52,931 nucleotides of DNA from Thioalkalivibrio sp. HK1 (GCA_000583135.1 JFBG01000056.1:1-52931), one strand, 5' to 3'. Counted from the stretch's first letter, positions 17,966 through 26,102 are shown. A program made the numbers and translations. Notes: generated by a model from the letters alone, not told the origin.

Positions 17966-18723
17966 CACCTTCTCACCGTTTCCACGTTCGAAGCCCAAGG
18001 CTCGATGGCATCCAGGCTCGAAAGAGTCGTCGATCCGCCCTTTTCGATAAAAACCGTGCGCAAGGGGATGCCTTCGAGCGATATCGGTTGGTGGCTGCTC
18101 ATCAGCACCGCCCCGCCTTCTTTGCCGTGATCGGTGATCATCGATCCGATCGCCTCGATTCCTTGTACGTCCAAGGCGGTGAAGGGTTCGTCCAGCACCC
18201 ATAGGCGGGCTTTGCAAACCAACAGGCGAGCCAGCGCCACCCGCTGACGCTGACCGGCGGAGAGTCGGCGCACCGGGGTATCGCCGAAGGCCCCCATTCC
18301 CAATCGGTCGAGGGCCTCGTCGATCGGGGTCCCGGTCGGTCTTTCGCTCAAGGCGATGGCGAAGGCGAGGTTTTCTTTGGGGGTGAGATCGACCTTGACC
18401 CCTTTGGCGTGCCCCAAGTGCCCGATATCGGATCGAAGATCCGCATCACCGAAGGCGATCGGACTGCCTTGCCATCGAATGGTCCCGGCGGTCGGTGCGA
18501 GCAGGCCGCAGACGATGCGAAGTAAGGTGGTTTTGCCGCTTCCGTTGGGACCGCTGATTTGTATCGCTTCCCCAAGGTGGATGCGCAGGCACAATCCCTC
18601 GAAGAGGATTCGATCGCCGCGATGGGAGGCGAGATCGATGATTTCGAGCAGCGGGTGAGGGATCATCGAGGAATCAAGGCTCCGAAGCGTCGTATCCGCG
18701 GGCATCGTATCTGCGAGCGTCAT
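17965..18723 (-). CDS. ccmA: Haem exporter ATPase CcmA
   Basis: The ATPase carries Walker A GPNGSGKTT, the signature LSAGQRQRVALA, Walker B LWVLDEPFTALD and the switch SSHQP, in the order and spacing of CcmA, including the DLTPKENLAF helical segment. It drives release of haem-CcmE with CcmB and CcmC. The start is uncertain: ATG at 18723 gives 252 residues, ATG at 18666 gives 233, closer to the usual ~205-215. The C-terminus carries ~25 extra residues. The stop overlaps ccmB by one base. Confidence 0.9.
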   Translation of the reverse strand: MTLADTMPADTTLRSLDSSMIPHPLLEIIDLASHRGDRILFEGLCLRIHLGEAIQISGPNGSGKTTLLRIVCGLLAPTAGTIRWQGSPIAFGDADLRSDIGHLGHAKGVKVDLTPKENLAFAIALSERPTGTPIDEALDRLGMGAFGDTPVRRLSAGQRQRVALARLLVCKARLWVLDEPFTALDVQGIEAIGSMITDHGKEGGAVLMSSHQPISLEGIPLRTVFIEKGGSTTLSSLDAIEPWASNVETVRR

Positions 18724-19108
18724 ACCCACGAAAAAATCCGAGAATGGGGATCTCGGTTATCGAAGGATCGTCGGGGCAAGCGGGGTTGATGGGCTTTGAC
18801 TTTATAAAGGCGAACGATCGCGCAGGTGTCGTTCGATCGAAAAAGGGCTTTTCGACGAAGGGAAGCCAAGGATCGGCGGCGTACGATATCGCTTCGATTA
18901 TACGCCCTCGACTTCCCGGCCTCGATCGCCTTCGAAGGTGATCGGGCGGGATCGAGCGAAGTTTTTTGTGTGGCGCGAACGTCTTGCCCTGCGGAAGAGC
19001 TTTGCAGTGCGGAGAGTCTTGCGGTGCGGAGAATCCGGCGGCGGCGTATGCCGATCGCGGTTTTTGTGCGCCGGCATCCATTCATGATCTCGAAGAAGGA
19101 CAAGGACC
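18724..19108. other. Divergent spacer between ccmA and gor
   Basis: No gene is recognised. It must hold outward promoters for both neighbours, but I see no strong hexamer pair. It contains the 17-bp tandem repeats listed separately, roughly 80-125 bases upstream of the glutathione reductase start. Confidence 0.5.
18981..19032. repeat. Three degenerate 17-18 bp tandem repeats upstream of gor
   Basis: Units start at 18981, 18999 and 19016 and share the pattern TTGC(C/A/G)(C/G)TGCGGA(A)GA, each with a CTTTGC or CTTGC core. They could be operator-like sites or a neutral slippage product. The repeats end 76 bases before the gor start codon. Confidence 0.75.
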
Positions 19109-20497
19109 ATGATCACGCAATTCGATTTGATCGTCCTGGGCGGCGGTAGCGGCGGCATCGCCGCGGCGGTGCGAGCGGCGAGCTACGGAGCCAAGGTGGC
19201 GGTGATCGAGCGGGGTCGGCTCGGCGGCACATGCGTCAATGTGGGCTGCGTCCCCAAGAAATTGATGTGGAATGCGGCCTCGATCGGGGCCGCGATCGAG
19301 GAAGGTGCGGGCTATGGCTTCGATGTCGAGCTTCGAGGCTTTGACTGGCCCACCCTCAAACGCGCTCGAGATACATACATCGAGCGGCTCAATGCTGTCT
19401 ATGCTCGGCGCCTCGAGAGCGAGGGGATCGCCCGCTTCGAGGGGACGGCGCGTTTCATCGGACCCAAGACATTGGCGGTTCGCTCGCCCTCGACCGGTGG
19501 CGAGGTTTCGCTCGGCGCTGCCGAGGTGGTGATCGCCACCGGCGGCCGACCCGAGATCCCCTCCCTGCCGGGGGCGGAACTCGGCATCGACTCCGACGGT
19601 TTTTTCGAACTCGAGGACCTTCCCAAGCAGGTGGTGGTGGTCGGCAGCGGATATATCGCGGTCGAGCTGGCCGGGGTTCTGCACGCCCTCGGCAGCCGAG
19701 TGTGCATGGTGCTGCGTCGAGATCGGGTGCTGCGGGCCTTCGATGAGATGTTGAGCGATGAGTTGATGCAAGCCATGCAGGCCGACGGTATCGAGATCAT
19801 CACCGAGGCGAATGTCCAGCGCCTTTCGCGCGGCGAGGAGGGTCTCGAGGTGGAGATATCCGCCCGCGGGGTCGATGGCGATCGCTCGTCCATCGTGCGC
19901 AAGACGGATCGGTTGTTATGGGCGATCGGTCGCCGCCCCGAGATCGACGATCTGGCTCTCGAAGTCGCCGGAGTCGAAAGCGATTCGTCGGGGGCGATCA
20001 CGGTGGATGCCTTTCAAAGGACATCCGCCGCCGGGATCCATGCGATCGGCGACGTCATCGCAAAGGCGCCTTTGACCCCGGTGGCCATCGCCGCCGGGCG
20101 GCGGCTTTCGGATCGACTCTTCGGCGGACAAGCCGATCGAAGGCTGGATTACGAGAATATCCCGACCGTCGTTTTCACGCATCCGCCGATCGCCACCGTG
20201 GGGGCGAGCGAGGCCGAAGCCCGTCGAAGGTGGGGGAACGATGCGATCAAGGTCTACCGTACCCGCTTCAATGGCATGCATTACGCCTTTTCCGAGCGCC
20301 CCCGGGCGACGGCGATGAAGTTGGTCACCTGTTGCGACGAGGAGCGGATCGTCGGTTGCCATATCATCGGACATGCCGCAGATGAAATGATGCAGGGCTT
20401 TGCCGTTGCGGTGCGCATGGGGGCGCGCAAGCGCGATTTCGACGATACCGTGGCAATCCATCCGACCAGCGCAGAAGAGATGGTAACGATGCGCTGA
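19109..20497 (+). CDS. gor: Glutathione-disulfide reductase
   Basis: This 462-residue FAD flavoenzyme reduces glutathione disulfide with NADPH. Visible are the FAD motif GGGSGG at the N-terminus, the redox-active disulfide GGTCVNVGCVPKK, the NADPH-binding GSGYIAVELAG with RRDRVLRAFDEM after it, the AIGRRPE motif, IHAIGDV and the C-terminal HPTSAEEMVT with the catalytic histidine. Length matches the family. A GGAC-rich ribosome site precedes the ATG at 19109. It is a single-gene unit closed by a strong terminator. CcmAB diverges from it. Close relatives include trypanothione and amide-reducing homologues, but the active-site sequence fits Gor best. Confidence 0.95.
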   Translation: MITQFDLIVLGGGSGGIAAAVRAASYGAKVAVIERGRLGGTCVNVGCVPKKLMWNAASIGAAIEEGAGYGFDVELRGFDWPTLKRARDTYIERLNAVYARRLESEGIARFEGTARFIGPKTLAVRSPSTGGEVSLGAAEVVIATGGRPEIPSLPGAELGIDSDGFFELEDLPKQVVVVGSGYIAVELAGVLHALGSRVCMVLRRDRVLRAFDEMLSDELMQAMQADGIEIITEANVQRLSRGEEGLEVEISARGVDGDRSSIVRKTDRLLWAIGRRPEIDDLALEVAGVESDSSGAITVDAFQRTSAAGIHAIGDVIAKAPLTPVAIAAGRRLSDRLFGGQADRRLDYENIPTVVFTHPPIATVGASEAEARRRWGNDAIKVYRTRFNGMHYAFSERPRATAMKLVTCCDEERIVGCHIIGHAADEMMQGFAVAVRMGARKRDFDDTVAIHPTSAEEMVTMR

Positions 20498-20606
20498 AAG
20501 ACGATGCACTGAAACGGATAACACTTGATAAGGCGCTCGCCCGAAGCCTCTTTCAATAGGGAATGATATCCAAGGAACTATATCGAACAGTGCCGAAAGA
20601 TAACTG

Positions 20607-20639
20607 AAAAAAAAGGGGCTCGCACGGAGCCCCTTTTTT
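20607..20639. terminator. Bidirectional Rho-independent terminator after gor
   Basis: GGGGCTC pairs perfectly with GAGCCCC around a five-base loop (20615-20633). Six T follow on the plus strand, and eight A precede, giving a T-run on the minus strand. It thus serves both gor and the convergent small gene ending at 20651. Confidence 0.93.
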
Positions 20640-20650
20640 ATTCGCCTACC

Positions 20651-21031
20651 TTAGAGTTGGTTGATTATCCAGATAAGAATCGGGATAGCAATCTGCATAT
20701 TCTCCTGCACCACGGTAGCGTCATGATCCGCTAGATGGAAGCAGGAGTACGGGTCGGTGTTGCAAAGCGGGTCATCGACGAGTTTCAGCGAGTCCGCATC
20801 GGCGATGATCGGCTCATCGGTCGGCTTGGTCTCGATCAAGCCCGACTCTTCGTTTTCGGGCCTCAGATAGCCGCAATGGGGCGGAACGCAGTTCCCGTTA
20901 TAAGCGGTCTGCGTCTCTTGCTCGACCGAAGACTGATACTGGATTTCGCTTTGACCTGTCGCTTTTTGCGGATCGGCATGAACCGCACCGACGAAGCCGA
21001 AGAACATCGCAATCATCGCTATCTTTTTCAT
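20651..21031 (-). CDS. Small secreted protein with two cysteine pairs, unknown
   Basis: The 126-residue product starts at an ATG with GGAGG eight bases upstream; an upstream in-frame start at 21055 would disrupt that site. A signal peptide (MKKIAMIAMFFGFVGAVHA) is clear. The mature part is acidic and polar with cysteines in NGNCVPPHC and DPLCNTDPYSC, compatible with two disulfides, and ends in a hydrophobic IAIPILIWIINQL. That tail could anchor it in a membrane. I recognise no family. The shared terminator on its 3' side and the good ribosome site argue that it is a real gene. Confidence 0.7.
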   Translation of the reverse strand: MKKIAMIAMFFGFVGAVHADPQKATGQSEIQYQSSVEQETQTAYNGNCVPPHCGYLRPENEESGLIETKPTDEPIIADADSLKLVDDPLCNTDPYSCFHLADHDATVVQENMQIAIPILIWIINQL

Positions 21032-21249
21032 GGTTACTTCCTCCGTGGTTATCACTTGTGTACCCGTTCCTATACCCTTACTTTATTTTGATCGAAATGT
21101 CAAGATATATTTCTCGGCACCATTCGATATAACCCCCTTTCAATATCCCCGAGGCTTCCTATCGCTCTTGCGCAATCGAAGCCTCGAGCGATTGGACGAA
21201 GCTTCCGCAAAGCCCGTCTTGGCTTCGGGTCGTCGGGCCATCGGATAGA

Positions 21250-22539
21250 ATGCATCGATCGACCTTTTCGCCCCTCGTATCCCCTTGCCGAGCCTTTTTC
21301 CTTTCGATGGCCAGATTCAAAATCGACGTCGCGCTGCTGGCGACCTGCCAAGCGCTGTTCATGACCTCAACTTCGCTGCTGATATCGATATCGGCGATCG
21401 CAGGGTTGATGATCGCCCCGCGCGAGGGATTGGCGACCATCCCCTTGGGGATCCAATTTCTCTCCACGATGCTGTTCACTTTCCCCGCCTCGCTCTATAT
21501 GCAGCGCGCCGGGCGACGCGCCGGATTCATCGTCGGAGCCATCGCGGCCTTGGCCGGCGGGCTGCTCGGGACATGGTCGATGTTCGAGCAGAGCTTCGTC
21601 GGGCTTTGCGCGGCCACTTTTTTCATCGGAATGTTCACCGCCTGCGCCAACTATTACCGCTTCGCCGCCGCCGATGTCGCCGATGAAACCTATCGCTCGA
21701 GAGCCATCTCGTTGGTGATGGCCGGAGGAATCGTCGCCGCCTTCGCCGGACCGAATCTTGCAATCCACAGCAAGGATGCCCTCGGTGCGGTCTTCGCCGG
21801 GGGCTATTTGACAGTGGCGGTGTTGGCGCTGCTGACCATATTGATCCTCCTCTTCGTGCACTTCCCTCCGCCGCCGGCAAAAGCCATCGGGAAAGAGAAT
21901 CGACCCTTGGCGGAAATCGCCCTTCAACCCCGCTATATGACCGCCGTTCTTTGCGCGGTGATCGGCTATGCGGTGATGAACCTGCTGATGACCTCAACCC
22001 CGCTGGCGATGGAAAGGCTCGAATATCCCTTTTCGAATACCGCGCATGTCATTCAATGGCATGTGGTGGGGATGTTCCTGCCCTCGTTTTTTACCGGACA
22101 TCTGATTCGACGCTTCGGGGTGTTGTCCATCATGCTGGTCGGGGCGGTTTTTCAGGCCCTTTGTGTCGTGGTGAACCTGAACGGGGAGAGTTACCTTCAT
22201 TTTCTGGCGGCCTTGGTGCTGCTCGGCGTCGGTTGGAATTTCCTCTTCATCGGCGCGACCACCCTCTTGGCCGAAAATTACCGGGCATCGGAAAAGGCCA
22301 AGGCCCAGGGTCTCAACGATCTGCTGGTGTTCTCGGTCGTCGCCATGACCGCAACCTCCGCCGGCTATCTGCTGATCGAATATGGATGGCAAAGCGTCAA
22401 TTCCGGGGTGCTGCCCTTCATCGCCTTGGCCGCGGCGGTGATTGTATGGACGCATCGCTCGACAAAGAACGCCCCTGCGAGCGGACCTTCGAAATCCGAA
22501 AAAGAAAGATCCGAAAAAGAGGCGTCATCATCGGGCTGA
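21250..22539 (+). CDS. MFS transporter
   Basis: The ~410-429-residue inner-membrane protein has twelve predicted hydrophobic segments. The loop after helix 2 (MQRAGRRAGF) matches the MFS G-x-x-x-D/N-R-x-G-R-R motif in degenerate form. It ends in a charged tail rich in Ser, Lys and Glu. The start is ATG 21250 or, more likely, ATG 21307 (MARFKIDVALLATCQ), which begins just before helix 1. The nearest family is uncharacterised proteobacterial MFS carriers; the substrate cannot be predicted. It stands alone, between the secreted-protein gene and the repeated leader. Confidence 0.85.
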   Translation: MHRSTFSPLVSPCRAFFLSMARFKIDVALLATCQALFMTSTSLLISISAIAGLMIAPREGLATIPLGIQFLSTMLFTFPASLYMQRAGRRAGFIVGAIAALAGGLLGTWSMFEQSFVGLCAATFFIGMFTACANYYRFAAADVADETYRSRAISLVMAGGIVAAFAGPNLAIHSKDALGAVFAGGYLTVAVLALLTILILLFVHFPPPPAKAIGKENRPLAEIALQPRYMTAVLCAVIGYAVMNLLMTSTPLAMERLEYPFSNTAHVIQWHVVGMFLPSFFTGHLIRRFGVLSIMLVGAVFQALCVVVNLNGESYLHFLAALVLLGVGWNFLFIGATTLLAENYRASEKAKAQGLNDLLVFSVVAMTATSAGYLLIEYGWQSVNSGVLPFIALAAAVIVWTHRSTKNAPASGPSKSEKERSEKEASSSG

Positions 22540-22557
22540 AAAAAGGCTTGCGATCGA

Positions 22558-22587
22558 TTGACCGATGATCGTTTTTCTGCATATTAT
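22558..22587 (+). promoter_or_regulatory. Promoter of the CDGSH gene at the edge of the duplicated leader
   Basis: TTGACC (five of six) and TATTAT (five of six) are separated by 18 bases. The -10 lies inside the ~107-bp repeat, and the second copy has a perfect TATAAT at the same offset (25167-25172). Transcription would begin near 22594 and give a leader of about 97 bases. Confidence 0.6.
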
Positions 22588-22676
22588 TATGGGAGCGATG
22601 CACTGCTGTCCGATCGGCGGACAATCTCGTGCAAGAGGGGGATGGACCCCCACCCACCAAGCGATGACGGAATTTT
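22569..22676 (+). repeat. Duplicated promoter-leader element, copy 1 (upstream of CDGSH gene)
   Basis: This element and the one at 25154-25260 align end to end. Shared blocks are TCGTTTTTC(T/C)GCATAT, GTCCG....CGG(A/G)C, GCAAGAGGGGG and ATGGACCCCCACCCA. Predicted RNA: hairpin GUCCG/CGGAC, then GGGGG-AUGGA-CCCCC with an A-N-G-G-A loop, then an ACGGA near the ribosome site. GGA in a hairpin loop is the known shape of CsrA/RsmA sites. A base change in hairpin 1 (A to G opposite U) keeps pairing between copies, supporting a real RNA structure. It resembles no leader family I can name. Confidence 0.8.
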
Positions 22677-22690
22677 AAAAGGAGAGACTC

Positions 22691-22933
22691 ATGGACAAGC
22701 CCTTGATTGCGCAACGCGCCCCTTTCGCGCTTGAACTCGAGCCCGGAGATTACTTCTGGTGCAGCTGCGGACGATCCTCCCGCCAGCCATTTTGCGATGG
22801 CTCGCATAAAGATACATCCTTCACCCCGATGAAGTTTTCCGTCGACGAGCGGAAAAAACTCGCCTTGTGCGGCTGCAAAAAAACCGACAACTCACCATTT
22901 TGCGATGGCTCGCATAACTCCCTTCCCGAGTAG
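22691..22933 (+). CDS. CDGSH iron-sulfur domain protein
   Basis: The 80-residue cytoplasmic protein has two CDGSH modules, CSCGRSSRQPFCDGSH and CGCKKTDNSPFCDGSH, each providing three cysteines and one histidine for a 2Fe-2S cluster. Two-module bacterial forms are small electron-transfer or redox-sensing proteins. The ATG has AGGAG ten bases upstream. It is preceded by the duplicated leader, so its expression is likely controlled at RNA level. The R-M genes follow ~110 bases later but functional linkage is unproven. Confidence 0.93.
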   Translation: MDKPLIAQRAPFALELEPGDYFWCSCGRSSRQPFCDGSHKDTSFTPMKFSVDERKKLALCGCKKTDNSPFCDGSHNSLPE

Positions 22934-22937
22934 GACG

Positions 22938-22976
22938 GCTCGGTAAGGCGACTCGGTAAGGCGGATTCGGTAATGC
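22938..22976. repeat. Three 13-14 bp tandem repeats before the m5C methyltransferase gene
   Basis: GGCTCGGTAAGGC, GACTCGGTAAGGC and GGATTCGGTAATGC follow each other directly after the CDGSH stop, about 70 bases upstream of the methyltransferase start. Methylase genes of R-M systems are often controlled by upstream operators, but no C-protein gene is seen here, so the repeats may be neutral. Confidence 0.8.
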
Positions 22977-23046
22977 GAGCAAGCGAGAAGCCTCGAGAAA
23001 ACGCAGATTCGCAAAGAGGCTCGGAACAACGCATCGTGACCTTCGC

Positions 23047-24168
23047 ATGATATTCGGTAGCACGGCAAGCCCGATGCCCGACTATTCGGTCATCGATGCC
23101 TTCAGCGGCGCCGGGGGAATGACCCTCGGCTTCGTCGATGCGCGATTTTGCGGCGGGTTTCGATCGGTTTGGGCCATCGACAACGATCGAGCGGCCATCG
23201 AAAGCTATCAGAGCAACTTCGGCGAACACGCCGAGTGCAACGATATCGAAAAGCGGCTGTCGACGGGCTCCGTGCCGCCGGCGGATGCGGTGATCGGCGG
23301 GCCGCCCTGTCAGGGCTTTAGTTTGCTGAATAAAAACAAAGAGGGGGACGGGCGTCGTCAGCTGTGGGAACCCTTCATGGAGGTTGTGGAGCGCTCCTCC
23401 TGTCGTGTTTTCGTGATCGAGAACGTTCGCTGGCTCCACAATTCGACCGAGCTGGCCATGATTCGGGCCAGGGCTTCGGCTTTGGGCTTCGAAGTCCATG
23501 CCGGTGTCTTCAACACCGCCGATTACGGAGTGCCCCAAGCGCGTCATCGCGCCTTGGTGTTGGGGGTGAAGCGGCGAAAGGGCACGAGTTTGGATTTCCC
23601 TTTTCCTGCGACCCATCGAGATCCGGCGAAGTGTCGCGGTATCTTCGATTCCGATATTCCCGTTTGGCGCACCGTACGAGATGCGATCGGCGATTTGAGC
23701 GCCCCGGTCGGTACGGAAATAAGGAGCGAGCGACCACCTTTGGATCTCCACTTCGGCCGCAACCCGACCGAGTTGAGCAAAAAACGCTATGCGGCGGTGC
23801 CCTACGGCGGAAATCGCTTCAATCTACAAGAAAACGCTCCCGCTTTGACGCCCGGATGCTGGATCAGGAAGAAATCGGGCGGTACGGATCTATTCGGCCG
23901 ATTGTGGTGGGAGCGCCCGTCGGTGACGATCCGAACCGAGTTCTTCAAACCCGAGAAGGGACGCTATCTACATCCGGATCAAGATCGCCCGATCACCCAT
24001 CGAGAGGCGGCGAGACTCATGTCCTTCCCCGACGATTTCGAGTTTTGCGGATCGAAAACGGAGATCGCCAAACAGATCGGAAACGCGGTCCCCCCGCTAT
24101 TCGCCGGGGCGGTGGCCAAGAGCGTCAGAAATTGGCTGGCGAACGAAGACCGGGTGTCTGCAGCGTGA
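23047..24168 (+). CDS. Cytosine-C5 DNA methyltransferase of an NgoMIV-type R-M system
   Basis: The 373-residue enzyme methylates cytosine in DNA. Motif I DAFSGAGGMTLGF, motif IV GGPPCQGFS with the catalytic cysteine, motif VI ENV, motif VIII QARHR and motif X IGNAVPP are all present in standard order. The target-recognition region lies at ~220-300. The start may be the ATG at 23074 (MPDYSVIDAFSG), as no ribosome site decides between the two. It overlaps the endonuclease gene by four bases (GTGA), so synthesis is coupled. Because the partner matches NgoMIV, the inferred target is GCCGGC. Confidence 0.93.
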   Translation: MIFGSTASPMPDYSVIDAFSGAGGMTLGFVDARFCGGFRSVWAIDNDRAAIESYQSNFGEHAECNDIEKRLSTGSVPPADAVIGGPPCQGFSLLNKNKEGDGRRQLWEPFMEVVERSSCRVFVIENVRWLHNSTELAMIRARASALGFEVHAGVFNTADYGVPQARHRALVLGVKRRKGTSLDFPFPATHRDPAKCRGIFDSDIPVWRTVRDAIGDLSAPVGTEIRSERPPLDLHFGRNPTELSKKRYAAVPYGGNRFNLQENAPALTPGCWIRKKSGGTDLFGRLWWERPSVTIRTEFFKPEKGRYLHPDQDRPITHREAARLMSFPDDFEFCGSKTEIAKQIGNAVPPLFAGAVAKSVRNWLANEDRVSAA

Positions 24169-25076
24169 AAAAGGTCTCGGCGATCGATCGCACCTATCGA
24201 TGCTTTATTGAGTCGCTGGTTCACTCGAAAATCCCTTGTCTTTACTGGTCCCGGGTCCCGAAAGACAAGAAGCATGGCGGTGATCTCGCACCGTCCAATG
24301 CAGATCTTTCAAGCAGTTCCAGCGTGAGAATCGCTCGACAATGGGCAAGGCGGCTTGAAGCGCATCTTGGCTTGGAATTGGCGGTATTGAGCGGCAAGCG
24401 AGATGGTCAACGGGTCGGGAGGGCGTTTGAGATGATCGTTGCCCGATTCGTCGACCAATCATTTTCGGCTCTGATCTCGGCTCGCCCGGGAATCTGGAAG
24501 ACTTATGGATTGAAGCAGGTGCCCAAGATATCTCATTTTTGTCAATATGAACACTTGGGCGAACTGGAAAGGGTTTTGGAAAATAGCCGAGAGTTGGAGG
24601 CCTCTCTTGGTTCAGGGCATATCATAAAACCCGACATCGTTTTGAGTCGATCCCCCATCTTGGATGACGAGTTGGAGATATTGACCGGCACTGCCGTATC
24701 GGAGGGCGCAAAAAGAACGATATTGAGGCGAGATTACAATCCCAAGGAGATTTTGCATGGCAGCATATCGGTGAAATGGACATTTCGCTCGGATCGTGCG
24801 CAAAATGCGCGATCCGAGGCTTTGAATTTAATAAGGAATCGCAAGGATCGGACGCCTCATATCGTTGTTGTCACCGCCGAGCCGGCGCCGAGCCGGATCG
24901 GATCCGTGGCATTGGGTACCGGAGATATCGACTGTGTTTACCATATCGCTTTGGATGCCCTGATCGAAGCAACCGAGTCGGTGGATGCGGGTGATGCCTA
25001 TGACAATTTGAAGATGATGGTGGATGGACGAAGGTTGAAGGATATTCGAGATCTTCCCTATGATCTCATCGTATAG
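24165..25076 (+). CDS. Type II restriction endonuclease, NgoMIV family
   Basis: The 303-residue protein strongly resembles NgoMIV from about residue 200 to the end (KWTFRSDRAQNARSE, HIVVVTAEP, LGTGDIDCVYH, the GRRLKDIRDLP ending). Active-site candidates match that enzyme: E89, D157 (KPDIVL), S202-x-K204 and E218. NgoMIV cuts GCCGGC as a tetramer; the same specificity here is inferred. The start is a GTG overlapping the methyltransferase stop; the open frame extends far upstream inside the methyltransferase gene, but that part is a shadow. Codon use is somewhat more AT-rich than in the neighbours, fitting horizontal acquisition. All active-site residues look intact. Confidence 0.93.
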   Translation: MKKVSAIDRTYRCFIESLVHSKIPCLYWSRVPKDKKHGGDLAPSNADLSSSSSVRIARQWARRLEAHLGLELAVLSGKRDGQRVGRAFEMIVARFVDQSFSALISARPGIWKTYGLKQVPKISHFCQYEHLGELERVLENSRELEASLGSGHIIKPDIVLSRSPILDDELEILTGTAVSEGAKRTILRRDYNPKEILHGSISVKWTFRSDRAQNARSEALNLIRNRKDRTPHIVVVTAEPAPSRIGSVALGTGDIDCVYHIALDALIEATESVDAGDAYDNLKMMVDGRRLKDIRDLPYDLIV

Positions 25077-25153
25077 ATTCCTATCGAATAAGTCGGATAT
25101 CCCAAGATGCCGTCGTCGATACCAAGGATCCGATGGAGTCTGCCCGATACGAA

Positions 25154-25260
25154 TCGTTTTTCCGCATATAATTGTCGAATCGAGCGGTTTTGTCCGGTTG
25201 ACGGGCAATTTCGCGCAAGAGGGGGGATGGACCCCCACCCATCGAGTGATGGCGGAGTTT
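25154..25260 (+). repeat. Duplicated promoter-leader element, copy 2 (upstream of a small membrane protein)
   Basis: Second copy of the element at 22569-22676, on the same strand 2.58 kb away. It has a perfect TATAAT at 25167-25172 and a GGGGG-ATGGA-CCCCC hairpin. Its end, GCGGAGTTT, supplies the probable ribosome site of the TTG-initiated gene at 25266, so folding could directly gate translation. No good -35 is visible here, unlike copy 1. Confidence 0.8.
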
Positions 25261-25265
25261 CAATC

Positions 25266-25505
25266 TTGACGATCGAACATTGGATCGCCATCGCCGGGCT
25301 GGCGCTGGGGATCATCATCCCTATCATCGGTTTGATGATTAGCCGAGCCAACAAAACCGATGCGAAGATAGATACGCTATCGGCGCAGTTATCATCGATG
25401 GGCTATGATATATCCGGTCGAGTGGGCAGACTTGAAGGCAAGGCGCAAGTCGAACAAGAGCGACCTGAATCCAAGCCCTCCGGCTCGAGTCGGGTGCCTG
25501 CCTGA
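25266..25505 (+). CDS. Small membrane protein with a coiled-coil-like tail, unknown
   Basis: The 79-residue product begins at a TTG with GGAG eight bases upstream; no ATG is available in frame. A single transmembrane helix (IAIAGLALGIIIPIIGLMI, about 7-26) is followed by a heptad-like helical region (KIDTLSAQLSSMGYDISGRV) and a polar Pro/Ser-rich tail. No family is recognised. It could be a bitopic regulator or a structural factor. The duplicated leader immediately upstream supports a genuine, regulated gene. Confidence 0.6.
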   Translation: MTIEHWIAIAGLALGIIIPIIGLMISRANKTDAKIDTLSAQLSSMGYDISGRVGRLEGKAQVEQERPESKPSGSSRVPA

Positions 25506-25658
25506 TCGCTCGGCTGCTTGGTTCGAGATCGCCGGCGATGGCGAATGAATATGGCGGTCGATTGAACGCTTTTTTGGAAGGCGAGACGGGTCGGAAGCGA
25601 AGGGTGCCGGGGAAAAGGGGATTTACGAGGGGCTATTTACGAAGAGATTCGAGACAAC

Positions 25659-25994
25659 CTATCGACCCAATTTGAGGGTATGGACGCCGCCCTCTTGGCT
25701 TTCGTACCACGCCGCCAAGTCTTTCATATCCTGCTCGCTTAAAGTGGCAGCGAAACCGGCCATGATGGGGTTGTTTCTCGCCCCGCTTTTATAGTCTTTT
25801 AGAGCCCGCACGATATAACCGGCATGCTGACCGCCGAGCTTGGGGAACTGCGTGGTGGGGCTATTGCCATCCGGTCCGTGGCAGGATTGACAAAGGGCCG
25901 ACGCCTTTTCCCTTCCGGCTTCGATATCACCGGCGGCCGATACGGCGGTTGCCGATACGAGGCTTGCCATGGCGACTAATACTATGCGGAGCAT
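25659..25994 (-). CDS. Class I cytochrome c (c553/c4-like), periplasmic
   Basis: The 111-residue precursor has a signal peptide (~1-20) and one haem site CQSCH (35-39). A C-terminal methionine ligand probably lies in PIMAGFAATLS. Short c553/c4-type proteins shuttle electrons to terminal oxidases. The ATG at 25994 with AGGAGA upstream is preferred over an upstream non-ATG start at 26051. A related cytochrome gene lies 108 bases upstream on the same strand. In a sulfur oxidiser it may accept electrons from SoxXA. Confidence 0.88.
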   Translation of the reverse strand: MLRIVLVAMASLVSATAVSAAGDIEAGREKASALCQSCHGPDGNSPTTQFPKLGGQHAGYIVRALKDYKSGARNNPIMAGFAATLSEQDMKDLAAWYESQEGGVHTLKLGR

Positions 25995-26102
25995 CGATGC
26001 ATTCTCCTGATCGATCGTTGGGTCGGTTGAAAGAATTCCGTCAAGGGTCAAGATGGTCGAAGGGCCGGTGAGCGGGTGGCTTCACCCTCGGCTCGCAGGG
26101 GG

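Noticed and set aside
22569..22676. Known riboswitch upstream of the CDGSH gene
   Set aside because: I could not match it to a riboswitch family I know; the shape fits a CsrA-type leader better, so it is listed as an unnamed repeat.
23364..24164. N-terminal extension of the restriction enzyme frame
   Set aside because: This part lies inside the methyltransferase gene in another frame; homology to NgoMIV only begins after the GTG at 24165.
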